Position numbers and translations under genes: made by a program. Positions 49,660-58,754 of a stretch of DNA of 64,000 nucleotides are shown here, piece after piece (within the stretch, counting starts at the first letter, position 1; each line of letters begins with the position of its first letter). Source of the stretch: Candidatus Poribacteria bacterium (lineage in GTDB: Bacteria > Poribacteria > WGA-4E > WGA-3G); NCBI GenBank assembly GCA_026706025.1, contig JAPOZO010000003.1, forward strand, positions 1 to 64,000. Reading direction: 5' to 3'. The notes below the pieces were generated by a model that had not been told where the DNA came from, made no database searches, and saw nothing but the letters and a program-made list of their open reading frames with translations.

Positions 49660-50496
49660 TTAGGAGTATCCACCGATACCGAGTAGCATCCGTTCTTCCA
49701 TGTCTGCCTCTTTAATAAAATCGTGTGTTAACCCGTCTTCGGGTTGTGCCCCGCCGTGTGGCGATTTCCGTAACCATGTCGGTGTATAACTTAGGATTAA
49801 CATTCGCCGTTTGGCGTTTAGCGTCGGTAAGCCTCGGTGCCAGAGATTACCGTGGATGAGGACACCCCCTCCAGCTTTCACCTGTAGATGTACCTCACCT
49901 TCTACAGGTTCGTGGACAGTCGGTGATGCTTTGTCTAACCAGTTGTGAGACCCCGGGACAATAGCGACTGCCCCTGTATCTTCATTCAAATCATCGAGAT
50001 AGATGAGACAATCGATGCAGTGTGGACGTGAAAACCATGGCGGGATTGGGTTCGGAATCACTCGCATGTGTTGGTGCCACGGCGTTTGGTGTTCCCGACC
50101 ATCACCCGGATAAGTGATGCGTGCGCTCAAACCACGCAGCCGGACGAGCGGTCCCATCATCGCTCGTGCGATTGACAGGGTCGGTTGAAATTTCAAGAGC
50201 TGAAGAAAAACTTCATCTTTATCCATAAGGTGGCGCGGGATGAAGCCCCAACCTTTCTTACCAGCAATAGCACTGTCGCGTTTTTCCCATTCCCGTTCTT
50301 CCAAACGATCCAAAGCATCTCTCAGCTTTTCGAGTGCTTCACCTTGAAAAAGTCCTTCACGAATAAGATAACCGGTCTCGGCAAACGTTTGTAGTTCTTC
50401 GGAAGTGGCATGCACATCCACTTCCCAGTGCTCTCCCGTCTCTCCGGATGGATCGAATCTGTTCATCATTTCATAGTGAAGTTTATGTCGTTCCAT
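49660..50496 (-). CDS. PhyH-family protein with altered iron-binding motif
   Basis: A 278-residue protein. The start at 50496 (MERHKLHYEMMNRFDPSGET) follows GAGGGA; a longer frame to 50544 lacks a ribosome-binding site. The fold is PhyH-like with CLIYLDDLNEDTGAVAIVPG and a distal His at IHGNLWHRGLPT, but the usual His-x-Asp is TPWHQHMRV here, giving His-x-His. The C-terminal Arg is present in KRRMLILSY. The enzyme may bind iron differently, use a neighbouring Asp, or not be a hydroxylase. Confidence 0.8.
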   Translation of the reverse strand: MERHKLHYEMMNRFDPSGETGEHWEVDVHATSEELQTFAETGYLIREGLFQGEALEKLRDALDRLEEREWEKRDSAIAGKKGWGFIPRHLMDKDEVFLQLLKFQPTLSIARAMMGPLVRLRGLSARITYPGDGREHQTPWHQHMRVIPNPIPPWFSRPHCIDCLIYLDDLNEDTGAVAIVPGSHNWLDKASPTVHEPVEGEVHLQVKAGGGVLIHGNLWHRGLPTLNAKRRMLILSYTPTWLRKSPHGGAQPEDGLTHDFIKEADMEERMLLGIGGYS

Positions 50497-50611
50497 AGTT
50501 CCCTCAATTGATTTTAAACAATAGATATTATGTTTCCAGCGCAACGATGGCTTTCACACACCATAGGAAAATCTCTTTCTGGTTCAGCGTTGACATCGGT
50601 GTGGGCAATAA

Positions 50612-51007
50612 TCAGTTGTCTTCAAGACTGGTGAACAATTCGCGATATACAGGTAAGGCGAGCTCCAATTCTAACGCTTCATTGATCCCAAACCATCCAA
50701 TTATTGAGTGTTCCTCTGGTTGTAGATGCTCTGGTTTACCTTTCCAATCGGTTACGACAAATACATAGTAGGTGTGATCGTTGTTGGAATCAAACAGGGT
50801 TGAGATGTGTTCAAACTGAATTGGTGTAACACCGATTTCCTCTTGCAACTCCCTGATGAGGGTCTGTGTTAGTGTTTCACCATTTTCGCGGTGTCCACCA
50901 ATCATATCCCAGACGCTTGGATAAGAAGTCCGGTGTTTAGTCCTTTTGCCCAACAGAATTTTTCCGTTCCTGAACAAGATTCCGAGCGCGCAAACTTTTA
51001 ATTCCAC
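50612..51007 (-). CDS. NUDIX hydrolase
   Basis: A 131-residue NUDIX protein. The box reads GHRENGETLTQTLIRELQEE followed by IG, matching the consensus GX5EX7REUXEEXGU at about residues 38-60. These enzymes cleave nucleoside diphosphates linked to another moiety; the precise substrate is unknown. The start is GTG, preceded by AAGGAG at the ideal distance. It lies downstream of the SDR and PhyH genes on the same strand. Confidence 0.88.
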   Translation of the reverse strand: MELKVCALGILFRNGKILLGKRTKHRTSYPSVWDMIGGHRENGETLTQTLIRELQEEIGVTPIQFEHISTLFDSNNDHTYYVFVVTDWKGKPEHLQPEEHSIIGWFGINEALELELALPVYRELFTSLEDN

Positions 51008-51122
51008 GGTTCTCCTTTCACATTTTCAATGTATAGTTTGGAGAGGCCTCTCATCGCCAATCTGCTTGTGGACAGTGTTTTGTTCAATCCCCCGAATAAA
51101 TAGTATGCTGGAAACAAATTTA

Positions 51123-51881
51123 TTAAATTGTGGGCATTACATTTCCACCACACACCGGAATATAAGCACCCGTGATATAACTCGCCAGATCTGATGCGAG
51201 AAAAAGCACTGCATTGGCGATTTCTTGGGCAGTCCCCCGACGCTGCATCGGTACTTTGCTCCAATAGTGTTCATCCGATTCACTCGCCGTGCTTTTTTCA
51301 CTGATCGTCCATCCTGGAGCCACTTGGTTGACAGTAATGCCGTGTGCACCTACCTCTTTCGCGAGCACCCGTAGCACGCCGTCCATACCGCGCTTTCCTG
51401 ATGTGTAGGCACTCTGTCCTGCAAAGTTTTGCATCGAACATTCCGTATTAATACTGATGACGCGTCCCCATTCTGATTTAATCATCGCAGGAACGAACGC
51501 TTGTGCCATGTATACATTATGCAGGACACAAGATTGGAACTGGCTCTCATAGTCTTCGGGTGACTGCTCTAAGACGGATGTCCAGTTGTACTGAATGACA
51601 GCATTGTTGACGATAATATCCGCTGCACCGAGTGTGTTCACGACAGCATCACGCATAGCGTTTATTGAATCCTGATTCGTGACATCTGCCTGCACAACGG
51701 CTGCCCGTACATGCTTGGCAGTGATTTCGTCTCGTAGGAGACGCGCCGTTTCCTGATCCCGGTGGTAGCAGATTGCGATATCCGCACCCGCTTCCGCCAG
51801 CGTCCGTACCATAACACGCCCTAACGCGCCTGACCCCCCTGTAATTACTGCCACTTTGTTGCTAAGATCAATCGGAATCAT
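51123..51881 (-). CDS. Short-chain dehydrogenase/reductase
   Basis: A 252-residue SDR. The cofactor motif is VAVITGGSGALGRVMV near residue 10, the NAG-like motif is DIIVNNAVIQ, and the catalytic region is Ser in ISINTECS, then Tyr-x-x-x-Lys in SAYTSGKRGMDG. The conserved C-terminal GAYIPVCGG fits the classical SDR group. AGAGG precedes the ATG. It is 18 bases after the PhyH gene upstream, so both are in one operon and may act in the same pathway. Confidence 0.9.
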   Translation of the reverse strand: MIPIDLSNKVAVITGGSGALGRVMVRTLAEAGADIAICYHRDQETARLLRDEITAKHVRAAVVQADVTNQDSINAMRDAVVNTLGAADIIVNNAVIQYNWTSVLEQSPEDYESQFQSCVLHNVYMAQAFVPAMIKSEWGRVISINTECSMQNFAGQSAYTSGKRGMDGVLRVLAKEVGAHGITVNQVAPGWTISEKSTASESDEHYWSKVPMQRRGTAQEIANAVLFLASDLASYITGAYIPVCGGNVMPTI

Positions 51882-51899
51882 ATTTGCCTCTATATGCTA

Positions 51900-52685
51900 T
51901 CACTGTAAAAAATGGGTGGGAATACGAGACATCGGATAGTTCGCGTCCTCGTCTCGATTGGCAATAATCTCGGGGATTTCACGATCCCAATAGTCAGGTA
52001 CTGTATTCGGACGACTGTGCCATGCGAGAATTAGGGTGCGTCGAACATCGGTAAGGTTTTTGTGGGCGGAGTGCAAGATACGCGCGTCTGCTATTACCAG
52101 CGAACCTGCCTTGGCACAGACATCTACCTGATCCGGGTGATCACTGAACATGATTGGATGGTCATCATCAATGAACCGTGCGCCTTGTTCATGTGCTGGC
52201 ACTAATATGTCGTGCAAATCAATCCGTTTGCGATGCGTGCCTGGAATAACCTTTAGACAGCCATTTTCCCGGTTTGTGTCGGTGAGATAATAATTAAGAA
52301 AAATCGTTTGGGGCCACGGTGCACAGCTGAGCGGATCGTTCCAGCGCATCCAATCTTGATGCCAATAGAGTGGGGGTCCCCCGGATTCCTTCGTCAGAAT
52401 AATGATCCCGCCAGAGGTCGTGAAATCTCCGAAACCGATTTGTTCGAGTGCGTCGCGTGATGGCTGCCACTCCAATAGTTTCTGAATATGCGTGTTATCC
52501 TCGCCGCGGACGTTGACATGCTGTCCTTGATAGACGACATCGTCGGGTTCCACATGTCCGGCGATTAGGCGTTCTGACTCGTCGTGAAGTTCTTGTAAAA
52601 ATTCCTCAGTTAGAACATCGTCAACAACGCAGAAACCCTCTTCAATCATCTGTTCTCGTTTTTCTAAAGCGACTTCAGGTGTCAT
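51900..52685 (-). CDS. PhyH-family dioxygenase
   Basis: A 261-residue Fe(II)/2-oxoglutarate dioxygenase. Motifs are LYWHQDWMRWND (His-x-Asp), a distal His in DARILHSAHKN and Arg in VRRTLILAWHS. The N terminus is MTPEVALEKREQMIEEGFCV. AAGGAG precedes the ATG. It is transcribed together with the SDR gene. Oxidation by PhyH followed by SDR is a plausible two-step conversion. Confidence 0.87.
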   Translation of the reverse strand: MTPEVALEKREQMIEEGFCVVDDVLTEEFLQELHDESERLIAGHVEPDDVVYQGQHVNVRGEDNTHIQKLLEWQPSRDALEQIGFGDFTTSGGIIILTKESGGPPLYWHQDWMRWNDPLSCAPWPQTIFLNYYLTDTNRENGCLKVIPGTHRKRIDLHDILVPAHEQGARFIDDDHPIMFSDHPDQVDVCAKAGSLVIADARILHSAHKNLTDVRRTLILAWHSRPNTVPDYWDREIPEIIANRDEDANYPMSRIPTHFLQ

Positions 52686-52829
52686 TACTTACTCCTTTGC
52701 CTGTGAATACTGTTCTGAAACTGATGCCAATAGGAGGCAGCTTAAAGGTTTATATTATTCTATACAAATTGGCAGGAGAAAACAACAATTTTTTCTACCA
52801 TCCGATTATACTTGCCTTAGCAATAAACA

Positions 52830-52858
52830 TTGACTTCCTTTACGGCGTATGCTATACT
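52830..52858 (+). promoter_or_regulatory. Sigma-70-type promoter for the nucleotidyltransferase-HEPN gene
   Basis: TTGACT at 52830-52835, 17 bases, TATACT at 52853-52858, 23 bases before the chosen ATG. Confidence 0.7.
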
Positions 52859-52881
52859 TTAGAAAAATAGGAGGAAGGCAG

Positions 52882-53640
52882 ATGGTTACTCGGGAAGACA
52901 TCCAAGCGACTTGTGACGACATCGTGCGTGAATTCGCGCCATTGCAGGTTATTCTCTTTGGGTCTTATGCGTATGGCACGCCAACCGAAGATTCGGATGT
53001 TGATTTGCTCGTCGTCATGGATATTCCTGAATCAGAGACGCGCCGCCACAGCGTGGAGATTCGGCAGCGCATTCCGCGTCGTTTCCCAATGGATGTGCTC
53101 GTGCGATCGCCAGAGGAAATCGCCTATCGTATTTCATACAACGATTGGTTTCTCCGAGAAATCACGGAAAAAGGAGAGGTGCTTTATGAATCCAGAGGGC
53201 TCTTCAAGAAAATCTGGGAAAAGGAAAGAGGGATGATGAATCCGTTAACGCTGGAATGGGTACAGAAGGCTGAAGGCGATTATGCGGCAATAGCATTGCA
53301 TCAACAAGTAGCATCACCGAATTTCGATATGCTCTGTTTCCATGCCCAGCAGTGTATTGAAAAATACCTCAAAGCGTGGCTTCAAGAGGCGAATACCCCT
53401 TTCTCAAGAACACACGATTTGGAAACATTACTGGATTTAATAGTACCTACTGTCCCCGCTTGGCAGACTTGGCAAACTGACTTCGTAAAGATTTCCGATC
53501 ATGCAGTGGATCTCCGCTATCCGGGTAAGTTTGCCACTGCCTCTGAGGCACAACACGCAATGAAAGTTTGCAGCGCGGTCCGTCAAGCCATCCGATCTGA
53601 ACTAAAACTTCCTCAAAACGAATCAGAAAGGCAGGTTTAG
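52882..53640 (+). CDS. Fused MNT nucleotidyltransferase and HEPN domain protein
   Basis: A 252-residue protein. The start at 52882 (MVTREDIQATCDDIVREFAP) follows GGAGGAAGG. Residues 1-105 form a minimal nucleotidyltransferase with FGSYAYGTPTEDSDVDLLVV, holding the GS and DxD catalytic motif. Residues about 118-245 form a HEPN domain with LEWVQKAEGDYAAIALHQQ, CFHAQQCIEKYLKAWL and RTHDLETLL. These domains are normally two genes of a toxin-antitoxin pair, in which the MNT enzyme AMPylates and silences the HEPN RNase. Here they are one polypeptide, with its own promoter. It lies 9 bases before a PhyH gene. Confidence 0.8.
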   Translation: MVTREDIQATCDDIVREFAPLQVILFGSYAYGTPTEDSDVDLLVVMDIPESETRRHSVEIRQRIPRRFPMDVLVRSPEEIAYRISYNDWFLREITEKGEVLYESRGLFKKIWEKERGMMNPLTLEWVQKAEGDYAAIALHQQVASPNFDMLCFHAQQCIEKYLKAWLQEANTPFSRTHDLETLLDLIVPTVPAWQTWQTDFVKISDHAVDLRYPGKFATASEAQHAMKVCSAVRQAIRSELKLPQNESERQV

Positions 53641-53649
53641 AAGGTGAAA

Positions 53650-54465
53650 ATGATGGGAAAAACAGTAAATATTCCTATACTCGAAATCTCCGAACAGGAA
53701 CGTGCTGAAGGCAAACCTACCCCGGAAAGCGTTGATGCGGGTGAGCGTCTTTTACGCGAGGCAGGCTTGGTCGTCATCGAAAGCGTTCTCCGGCGCGACT
53801 GGATAGCTGATCTTGATGTCGCTATGGAAACCGTACTCAGTAACGAAGAGGAGAGACAGAATGGCGAAAATCCGATGCTAAAAATGCCGTTCATGGATCC
53901 ACGTATCATTGATAACCCGTTCGCGATGCCGATTCTGAAAGCAGCGATGGGTGAACAAATTTTCGCATACCTGCCCTATGGCTGCAATTCAACGCGTCCG
54001 GGTAACGATATCCAGTGGATTCACCGAGATTCGGGGCAACTCTTCCCGGAACTACCGTTTGCACTACCTGTCACAACAATTGTCGTCAATATCCCGCTCG
54101 TCGATTTCACGGTAGAGAACGGTGCCACCGAAGTATGGCCTGGTTCGCATCTCATCGTTGATGACGAGGCAGTCCGCAATACGCCTTACAACGTCTGTGA
54201 AGAAGAACGCGCCGCAAATTATCCGTCATTTCAGTTAGAGATGCCTGCGGGTTCGGTTGTTGTCCGAGATATGCGGTGCTGGCACCGGGCGATGCCCAAT
54301 CGGACAGAATCTACTGTTAGGCACATGCTCGCCTTGGTCTATTTTAGACGGTTACATCACGCGCCTAATGCCCCCGGAATCTTCGGCGCACGCGTCCCTG
54401 AAGAGATATGGAACAATATGTCTGAAGAGAGTCAAGAGATTTATCGGTTTCAGGCACACGATTAA
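53650..54465 (+). CDS. PhyH-family dioxygenase
   Basis: A 271-residue protein (ATG at 53650, AAGGTG before it; a GTG at 53644 is an alternative). Motifs are IQWIHRDSGQLFPE (His-x-Asp), VNIPLVDFTVENGATEVWPG and the distal His in MRCWHRAMPNRTE, with Arg in VRHMLALVYF. It follows the MNT-HEPN gene by 9 bases and precedes the GH43-like gene by 20 bases, so the three probably share one transcript from the promoter at 52830. Confidence 0.87.
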   Translation: MMGKTVNIPILEISEQERAEGKPTPESVDAGERLLREAGLVVIESVLRRDWIADLDVAMETVLSNEEERQNGENPMLKMPFMDPRIIDNPFAMPILKAAMGEQIFAYLPYGCNSTRPGNDIQWIHRDSGQLFPELPFALPVTTIVVNIPLVDFTVENGATEVWPGSHLIVDDEAVRNTPYNVCEEERAANYPSFQLEMPAGSVVVRDMRCWHRAMPNRTESTVRHMLALVYFRRLHHAPNAPGIFGARVPEEIWNNMSEESQEIYRFQAHD

Positions 54466-54485
54466 GAAATCACACGGAGGAAAAT

Positions 54486-55373
54486 ATGGAACGAACACTG
54501 CTAATTCATCCTGAGATGCCTGAGATTGACAGGGAACACGGTTTTTCTAATATCAATGGACCTTCACTCGTTCGTGTGCCTGAATGGGTGGAGAACCCGT
54601 TGGGCAAATATTATCTCTACTTCGCACACCACCGCGGTGCCTATATCCGCTTGGCTTATGCTGATGCTATTGAAGGCCCCTATACTGTTTATCGTCCCGG
54701 CGTGCTACATCGTGATAACACTGTATTCCGAGAGGGAGATCACATCGCTTCACCGGATGTACATATAGATGAAGAGAACCACCGTTTCTTTATGTATTTT
54801 CATGGGAGTTATCGGGGGCAGTCAACCTGTTGGGCGACTTCTACGGATGGTGTGAGCTATACTGCTTCGGATACAGGGGATAAACGCATGGGTGCCTATT
54901 ATCGCGTTTTCTGGTGGAAGGGTTACCCGTATGCAACGTATCACGGTTGGTTAAGTCGGGGACAAACCCCTGAATGGACAACATCGTTCATTCCGCGAGA
55001 CACGCCGCTTTTTCACCGTAAGTCGGAAAAAGACAACACCGGTTTCCCACGGCACACAGCGAACCTCCTTGAAGGTGATACCCTGACCGTCTATTATTCA
55101 CTTTACGGTGATAGTCCAGAGCGTATCCGAAAAAGCACGGTTCAGTTAACAGAGGATTGGAACGATTGGCAGCCGTCTGAACCGATAGAAGTTATCGCGC
55201 CGAAACACGATTTTGAGGGGGTAGATATGCCGATTAGACCCTCGACAGGTGGGTTAGATCGGGAGCGGGTGCATGAACTTCGCGACCCGGCGGTTTTTTG
55301 TGAGGATGGAGACACATGGCTGCTCTATTCTGTAGCGGGTGAGCAAGGGATTGCGATTATGCGTATATCATAA
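54486..55373 (+). CDS. GH43-like five-bladed propeller protein
   Basis: A 295-residue cytosolic protein without signal peptide. Its strand pattern fits the GH43/GH32-type five-bladed propeller fold: GKYYLYFAHHRGAYIRLAYA, EGPYTVYRPGVL, IASPDVHIDEENHRFFMYFH, TLTVYYSLYGDSPERI and the final HELRDPAVFCEDGDTWLLYS are typical. Acidic residues suitable for catalysis are in ASPDVHID and ELRDPAV, but the three-residue set cannot be fixed. It could act on an arabinose- or xylose-type glycoside or be a non-catalytic relative. GGAGGAAA precedes the ATG. Confidence 0.75.
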   Translation: MERTLLIHPEMPEIDREHGFSNINGPSLVRVPEWVENPLGKYYLYFAHHRGAYIRLAYADAIEGPYTVYRPGVLHRDNTVFREGDHIASPDVHIDEENHRFFMYFHGSYRGQSTCWATSTDGVSYTASDTGDKRMGAYYRVFWWKGYPYATYHGWLSRGQTPEWTTSFIPRDTPLFHRKSEKDNTGFPRHTANLLEGDTLTVYYSLYGDSPERIRKSTVQLTEDWNDWQPSEPIEVIAPKHDFEGVDMPIRPSTGGLDRERVHELRDPAVFCEDGDTWLLYSVAGEQGIAIMRIS

Positions 55374-55415
55374 CGGTTGATTCGTTGTCTAATTTACCGA
55401 CTCTTTTCTGTAATT

Positions 55416-55598
55416 CTATTGACGTTTCTCGATGAGTCTTCCGACGAAAAAGATTAAAATGCCGAGGGTTAATAACCCCATCTCAATACCCATCAATTTG
55501 GATTCACTATAATCGAGCGGATTGGTAAAGACAAAGAGAAGTGCTGCGCCTAAACACGCTATGCCCATCAGTTCTAAAGTTTTTCCGATATAATACAC
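55416..55598 (-). CDS. Small membrane protein
   Basis: A 60-residue protein with two hydrophobic segments, ELMGIACLGAALLFVF and GIEMGLLTLGILIFFVGRLI. The frame is open up to 55649, but that start lies within the terminator of the upstream gene. The GTG at 55598 with GGAG eight bases before is preferred. It is a conserved hypothetical type, often found near transport or envelope genes. Its function is unknown. Confidence 0.55.
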   Translation of the reverse strand: MYYIGKTLELMGIACLGAALLFVFTNPLDYSESKLMGIEMGLLTLGILIFFVGRLIEKRQ

Positions 55599-55618
55599 GA
55601 ATTCTCCAATACCGTTTG

Positions 55619-55655
55619 AAAAAAAAATAGGGCGCGGTTGTTGTCCCACGCCCTA
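55619..55655 (-). terminator. Rho-independent terminator of the CBM9-like gene
   Basis: On the minus strand the stem TAGGGCG / CGCCCTA is followed by nine or so Ts (55619-55627), just after the stop of the CBM9-like gene. Confidence 0.75.
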
Positions 55656-55665
55656 CAGCAACGGA

Positions 55666-56376
55666 TTAGTAGAGGCTTTTGATGCGTCCCCACTGAATCA
55701 ATTTTTGTTGTTTATTCGGTTCAATTTTCGCAGTGAAGACGAGATCGGGAAGGAACTCATCTTCTTCAGTATAACCGTCCGGTGCCCATGTGATTTTATG
55801 GCGTAGGCTTCCGCTATCGACATCGTTATAAGTGATACAGAAATCAATAGTATTACCCTTGCTTGCGATGTCATCAAGCCGGAAACTTAACTCACATGTT
55901 TGTCCATCGTTTCCCCATTCCACTCGCGTTAATGGGTGTTTGAGTACACCGGTTCTGTCGCGAATCGGTATATCAAATCGGTAAAGATCGTCCTTTCGTC
56001 CTAAGTGGTGTGGCCCCAAGTGAAGCGTAAGATGATCTTCCCGAAGGAGTTTTGTTTGGCGCGTTTCGATTTGATCGTCCGTTAGCTTAACGGCTACATA
56101 AAGGAACCCGTTTCGCCAAACCGCTGCGAAGGATCCAGTGAAATCAGAAGATTCGTGCCAATGTTGCCCGGTAATTAGATCTTGTTCCATTTTTCCGGGG
56201 GCCGCTATCTGCCAAGCTGGGTCATCAAGATAGCCGTCTACGATCGGGGCAACTGGCGCGAGTTCTGCATTATATTGAAAATTTTGAAGGTTTTCACCGA
56301 TTATATGCCCTAATGCATAAGACGTTGTCATTAGCAAAAGGCTGATTGTTACAATTATCTGTTTGTTAAGGTTCAT
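55666..56376 (-). CDS. Secreted CBM9-like protein
   Basis: A 236-residue exported protein. The signal peptide is KQIIVTISLLLMTTSYALGH. The rest resembles the family-9 carbohydrate-binding fold: IVDGYLDDPAWQIAAPG, FTGSFAAVWRNGFLYVAVKL, YRFDIPIRDRTG and CELSFRLDDI. It ends KQQKLIQWGRIKSLY, a diverged form of the C-terminal WGxIK motif. AGGAGGAATT precedes the ATG. Likely a surface or periplasmic glycan-binding protein. Confidence 0.75.
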   Translation of the reverse strand: MNLNKQIIVTISLLLMTTSYALGHIIGENLQNFQYNAELAPVAPIVDGYLDDPAWQIAAPGKMEQDLITGQHWHESSDFTGSFAAVWRNGFLYVAVKLTDDQIETRQTKLLREDHLTLHLGPHHLGRKDDLYRFDIPIRDRTGVLKHPLTRVEWGNDGQTCELSFRLDDIASKGNTIDFCITYNDVDSGSLRHKITWAPDGYTEEDEFLPDLVFTAKIEPNKQQKLIQWGRIKSLY

Positions 56377-56746
56377 GAATTCCTCCTTTTCCTATCTACC
56401 TTTGTCAGAGGGGTTCAATAGCGTTACCTTAGTTTTATCTTGCTTGTCGCCGGATTTGTATCAGACAAACATTCCGACGAACGTTGAAAATTTTGTTGCT
56501 TCTATCCGTAATTTATTCATTAATTTATAGTATACCTTAAAACTTATTCTTTTATCCAATTAAAATTACGAGGCTATTTAGTTTTAGACTTTTTGTCCAA
56601 TTTAACGGGACAACCATGATCAGGAGGTGCTCTTACAGCAAAACATCTGAAACTGAAAATCGAAAATTTTGGAAAACTAAATGCCTCTATAAAATTACCA
56701 ATATTGCGCCTCAGATTTCCGAATATGTCTTTTTTTGAAAAATCAG

Positions 56747-56775
56747 TTGAAATTTGGTAAAATATTTGTTATACT
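56747..56775 (+). promoter_or_regulatory. Sigma-70-type promoter for the ftsH operon
   Basis: TTGAAA at 56747-56752, 17 bases, TATACT at 56770-56775, 62 bases before the GTG. The 56377-56746 stretch is AT-rich with no gene found on either strand. Confidence 0.65.
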
Positions 56776-56837
56776 TTTAAACAGGTTTTAAAATCGCATT
56801 TTGTCTGAGCTCAGATTTTATAGAGAGGCAATTGGTT

Positions 56838-58754
56838 GTGAATAAAAGTACAAGAAGCATGATGATATGGTGGGTAGTTATTGCTGGCATTGTAGTGCTC
56901 GGTATTTACCAGCTATTCAACCGCAGAGACCCGGTTTACCAACTGGCAACCTCTGATTTTCATCAATATATAACACGCGAACAGAATGTGTTTGATGGAT
57001 ACCTAACGCTGGATGAGGAATGGATTGAAGGTCGGTTCCGTCAAGACATTATTGATGAAATCGGTGCCGAGATTCTGAGTAATGTGCTGCCGCAAGAACG
57101 GGATGCTCATCTTCCACCAAGATGGGAAGGCGAATTTAGAGCAAGCCGTGATGCTATTGATGATTATGACATCCAAGCAAAGCTTGATGAAAATGGTATC
57201 CGTTATAATGTTGAGCCGCCATCTAAATTTCCGCAGGGGCTGCTTATCTTCGGGACGACGATCGTACCGCTCCTTATCTTCTTGGGTTTAATGATTTTCT
57301 TGTCCCGTCAAATGCAGGGGAGCGGAAATCGAGCCCTCTCTTTTGGAAAAAGTCGGGCACGGCTGCATTCTGAGAATCAAACAAAGATAACATTTGAGGA
57401 TGTCGCTGGTGTCGATGAGGCAAAAGAAGCACTTGAGGAAGTTATCCAATTTCTGAAGACCCCGAAAAAGTTTGAACGTCTTGGTGGCAGAATCCCGAAA
57501 GGTGTACTACTCATGGGACCGCCGGGTACTGGTAAAACAATGCTGGCGAAAGCGGTTGCGGGTGAAGCAGATGTTCCGTTCTATAGTATCAGTGGTTCCG
57601 ATTTCGTAGAAATGTTTGTCGGTGTAGGGGCATCTCGCGTGCGGGATCTGTTTGAACTCGGCAAGAAGAACGCTCCATGTATCATCTTTATCGACGAATT
57701 AGATGCTGTCGGTAGGCACCGCGGGGCAGGTATCGGTGGTGGACACGATGAACGCGAACAGACTTTAAATCAACTGCTTGTTGAAATGCAGGGGTTTGAA
57801 GACGTTCTCGGTGTGATTCTTATTGCCGCAACGAACCGCCCGGATGTCTTGGATCCAGCACTGCTTCGACCTGGCAGATTTGACCGGCAGATCGTTGTTG
57901 ATCTCCCCGATGTGCGTGGTAGAGAAGCGATCCTCAAGGTACATACCAAACAACCCTATAAACTCGCGGAAGATGTCAACCTGGAAATCTTGGCGAAAGC
58001 GACCCCTGGCTTCTCTGGCGCGGATCTCGAAAATATGACAAATGAAGCCGCCCTGCTTGCCGCAAGACGCGATAACGAGAACATTGACATGATGTGTTTT
58101 GACGAAGCAAAAGACCGCGTGCTGATGGGACCTGAACGGCGAAGTCTTGTCATTAGTGATGAAGAACGGCGTGTCACTGCTTATCACGAAGCTGGACACG
58201 CACTTATGTTACACTTTGTACCGGAGAGCGACCCGAATTATAAGTGCACCATCGTTCCACGTGGCAGGGCACTTGGTGTGACTGCTAAACTTCCGCTTGA
58301 AGAACGTCATAACATGAGCAAAAAGCGGCTGCTGGCACATATTATTTTTGCGCTCGGGGGCAGAGTTGCCGAAGAAATTATTTTTGGTGAACAGACGACC
58401 GGCGCGCAAAACGATTTCGAGCAGGCGACGGCACTCGCACGCCGAATGGTCACACAATGGGGAATGAGCCACATGGGACCGCTCACCTACGGTAGAAGAG
58501 ATGAGCAGGTTTTCCTTGGTAAGGAATTGAGCGTCCATCAGGACTATAGCGAGAAAACGGCTATTGAAATTGATAAGGCGGTCCATGATATTGTCACAGA
58601 GTGCTATAAAAAAGCATGGGATATTTTGGAAACGAATCTTGAAGGATTAAAATTGTTGGCAGACGCTTTATTAGAACGCGAAACGCTTGTTACCGAAGAA
58701 ATTGATGAAATTCTCGGGCCCCGACCCCAATTGCCTGCAAAATCAATTTTATGA
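56838..58754 (+). CDS. ftsH: ATP-dependent zinc metalloprotease FtsH
   Basis: A 638-residue membrane AAA protease that degrades membrane and short-lived cytosolic proteins. The start is set at GTG 56838, with GAGAGG nine bases before; a TTG at 56832 is too close. Membrane helices lie at about 9-27 and 131-154. The AAA domain has Walker A GPPGTGKT at about 227-234, Walker [12 protein letters not shown], and the second region of homology with [20 protein letters not shown]. The zinc site HEAGH is at 450-454, with a third ligand Asp further on. It overlaps folP by 4 bases; ftsH next to folP is an order also seen in proteobacteria. Confidence 0.96.
   Translation: MNKSTRSMMIWWVVIAGIVVLGIYQLFNRRDPVYQLATSDFHQYITREQNVFDGYLTLDEEWIEGRFRQDIIDEIGAEILSNVLPQERDAHLPPRWEGEFRASRDAIDDYDIQAKLDENGIRYNVEPPSKFPQGLLIFGTTIVPLLIFLGLMIFLSRQMQGSGNRALSFGKSRARLHSENQTKITFEDVAGVDEAKEALEEVIQFLKTPKKFERLGGRIPKGVLLMGPPGTGKTMLAKAVAGEADVPFYSISGSDFVEMFVGVGASRVRDLFELGKKNAPCIIFIDELDAVGRHRGAGIGGGHDEREQTLNQLLVEMQGFEDVLGVILIAATNRPDVLDPALLRPGRFDRQIVVDLPDVRGREAILKVHTKQPYKLAEDVNLEILAKATPGFSGADLENMTNEAALLAARRDNENIDMMCFDEAKDRVLMGPERRSLVISDEERRVTAYHEAGHALMLHFVPESDPNYKCTIVPRGRALGVTAKLPLEERHNMSKKRLLAHIIFALGGRVAEEIIFGEQTTGAQNDFEQATALARRMVTQWGMSHMGPLTYGRRDEQVFLGKELSVHQDYSEKTAIEIDKAVHDIVTECYKKAWDILETNLEGLKLLADALLERETLVTEEIDEILGPRPQLPAKSIL

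Noticed and set aside
55599-55649. Upstream GTG start for the small membrane protein at 55416
   Set aside because: The first codons lie in the stem and T run of the terminator for the preceding gene, and GGAG before 55598 is a better signal.
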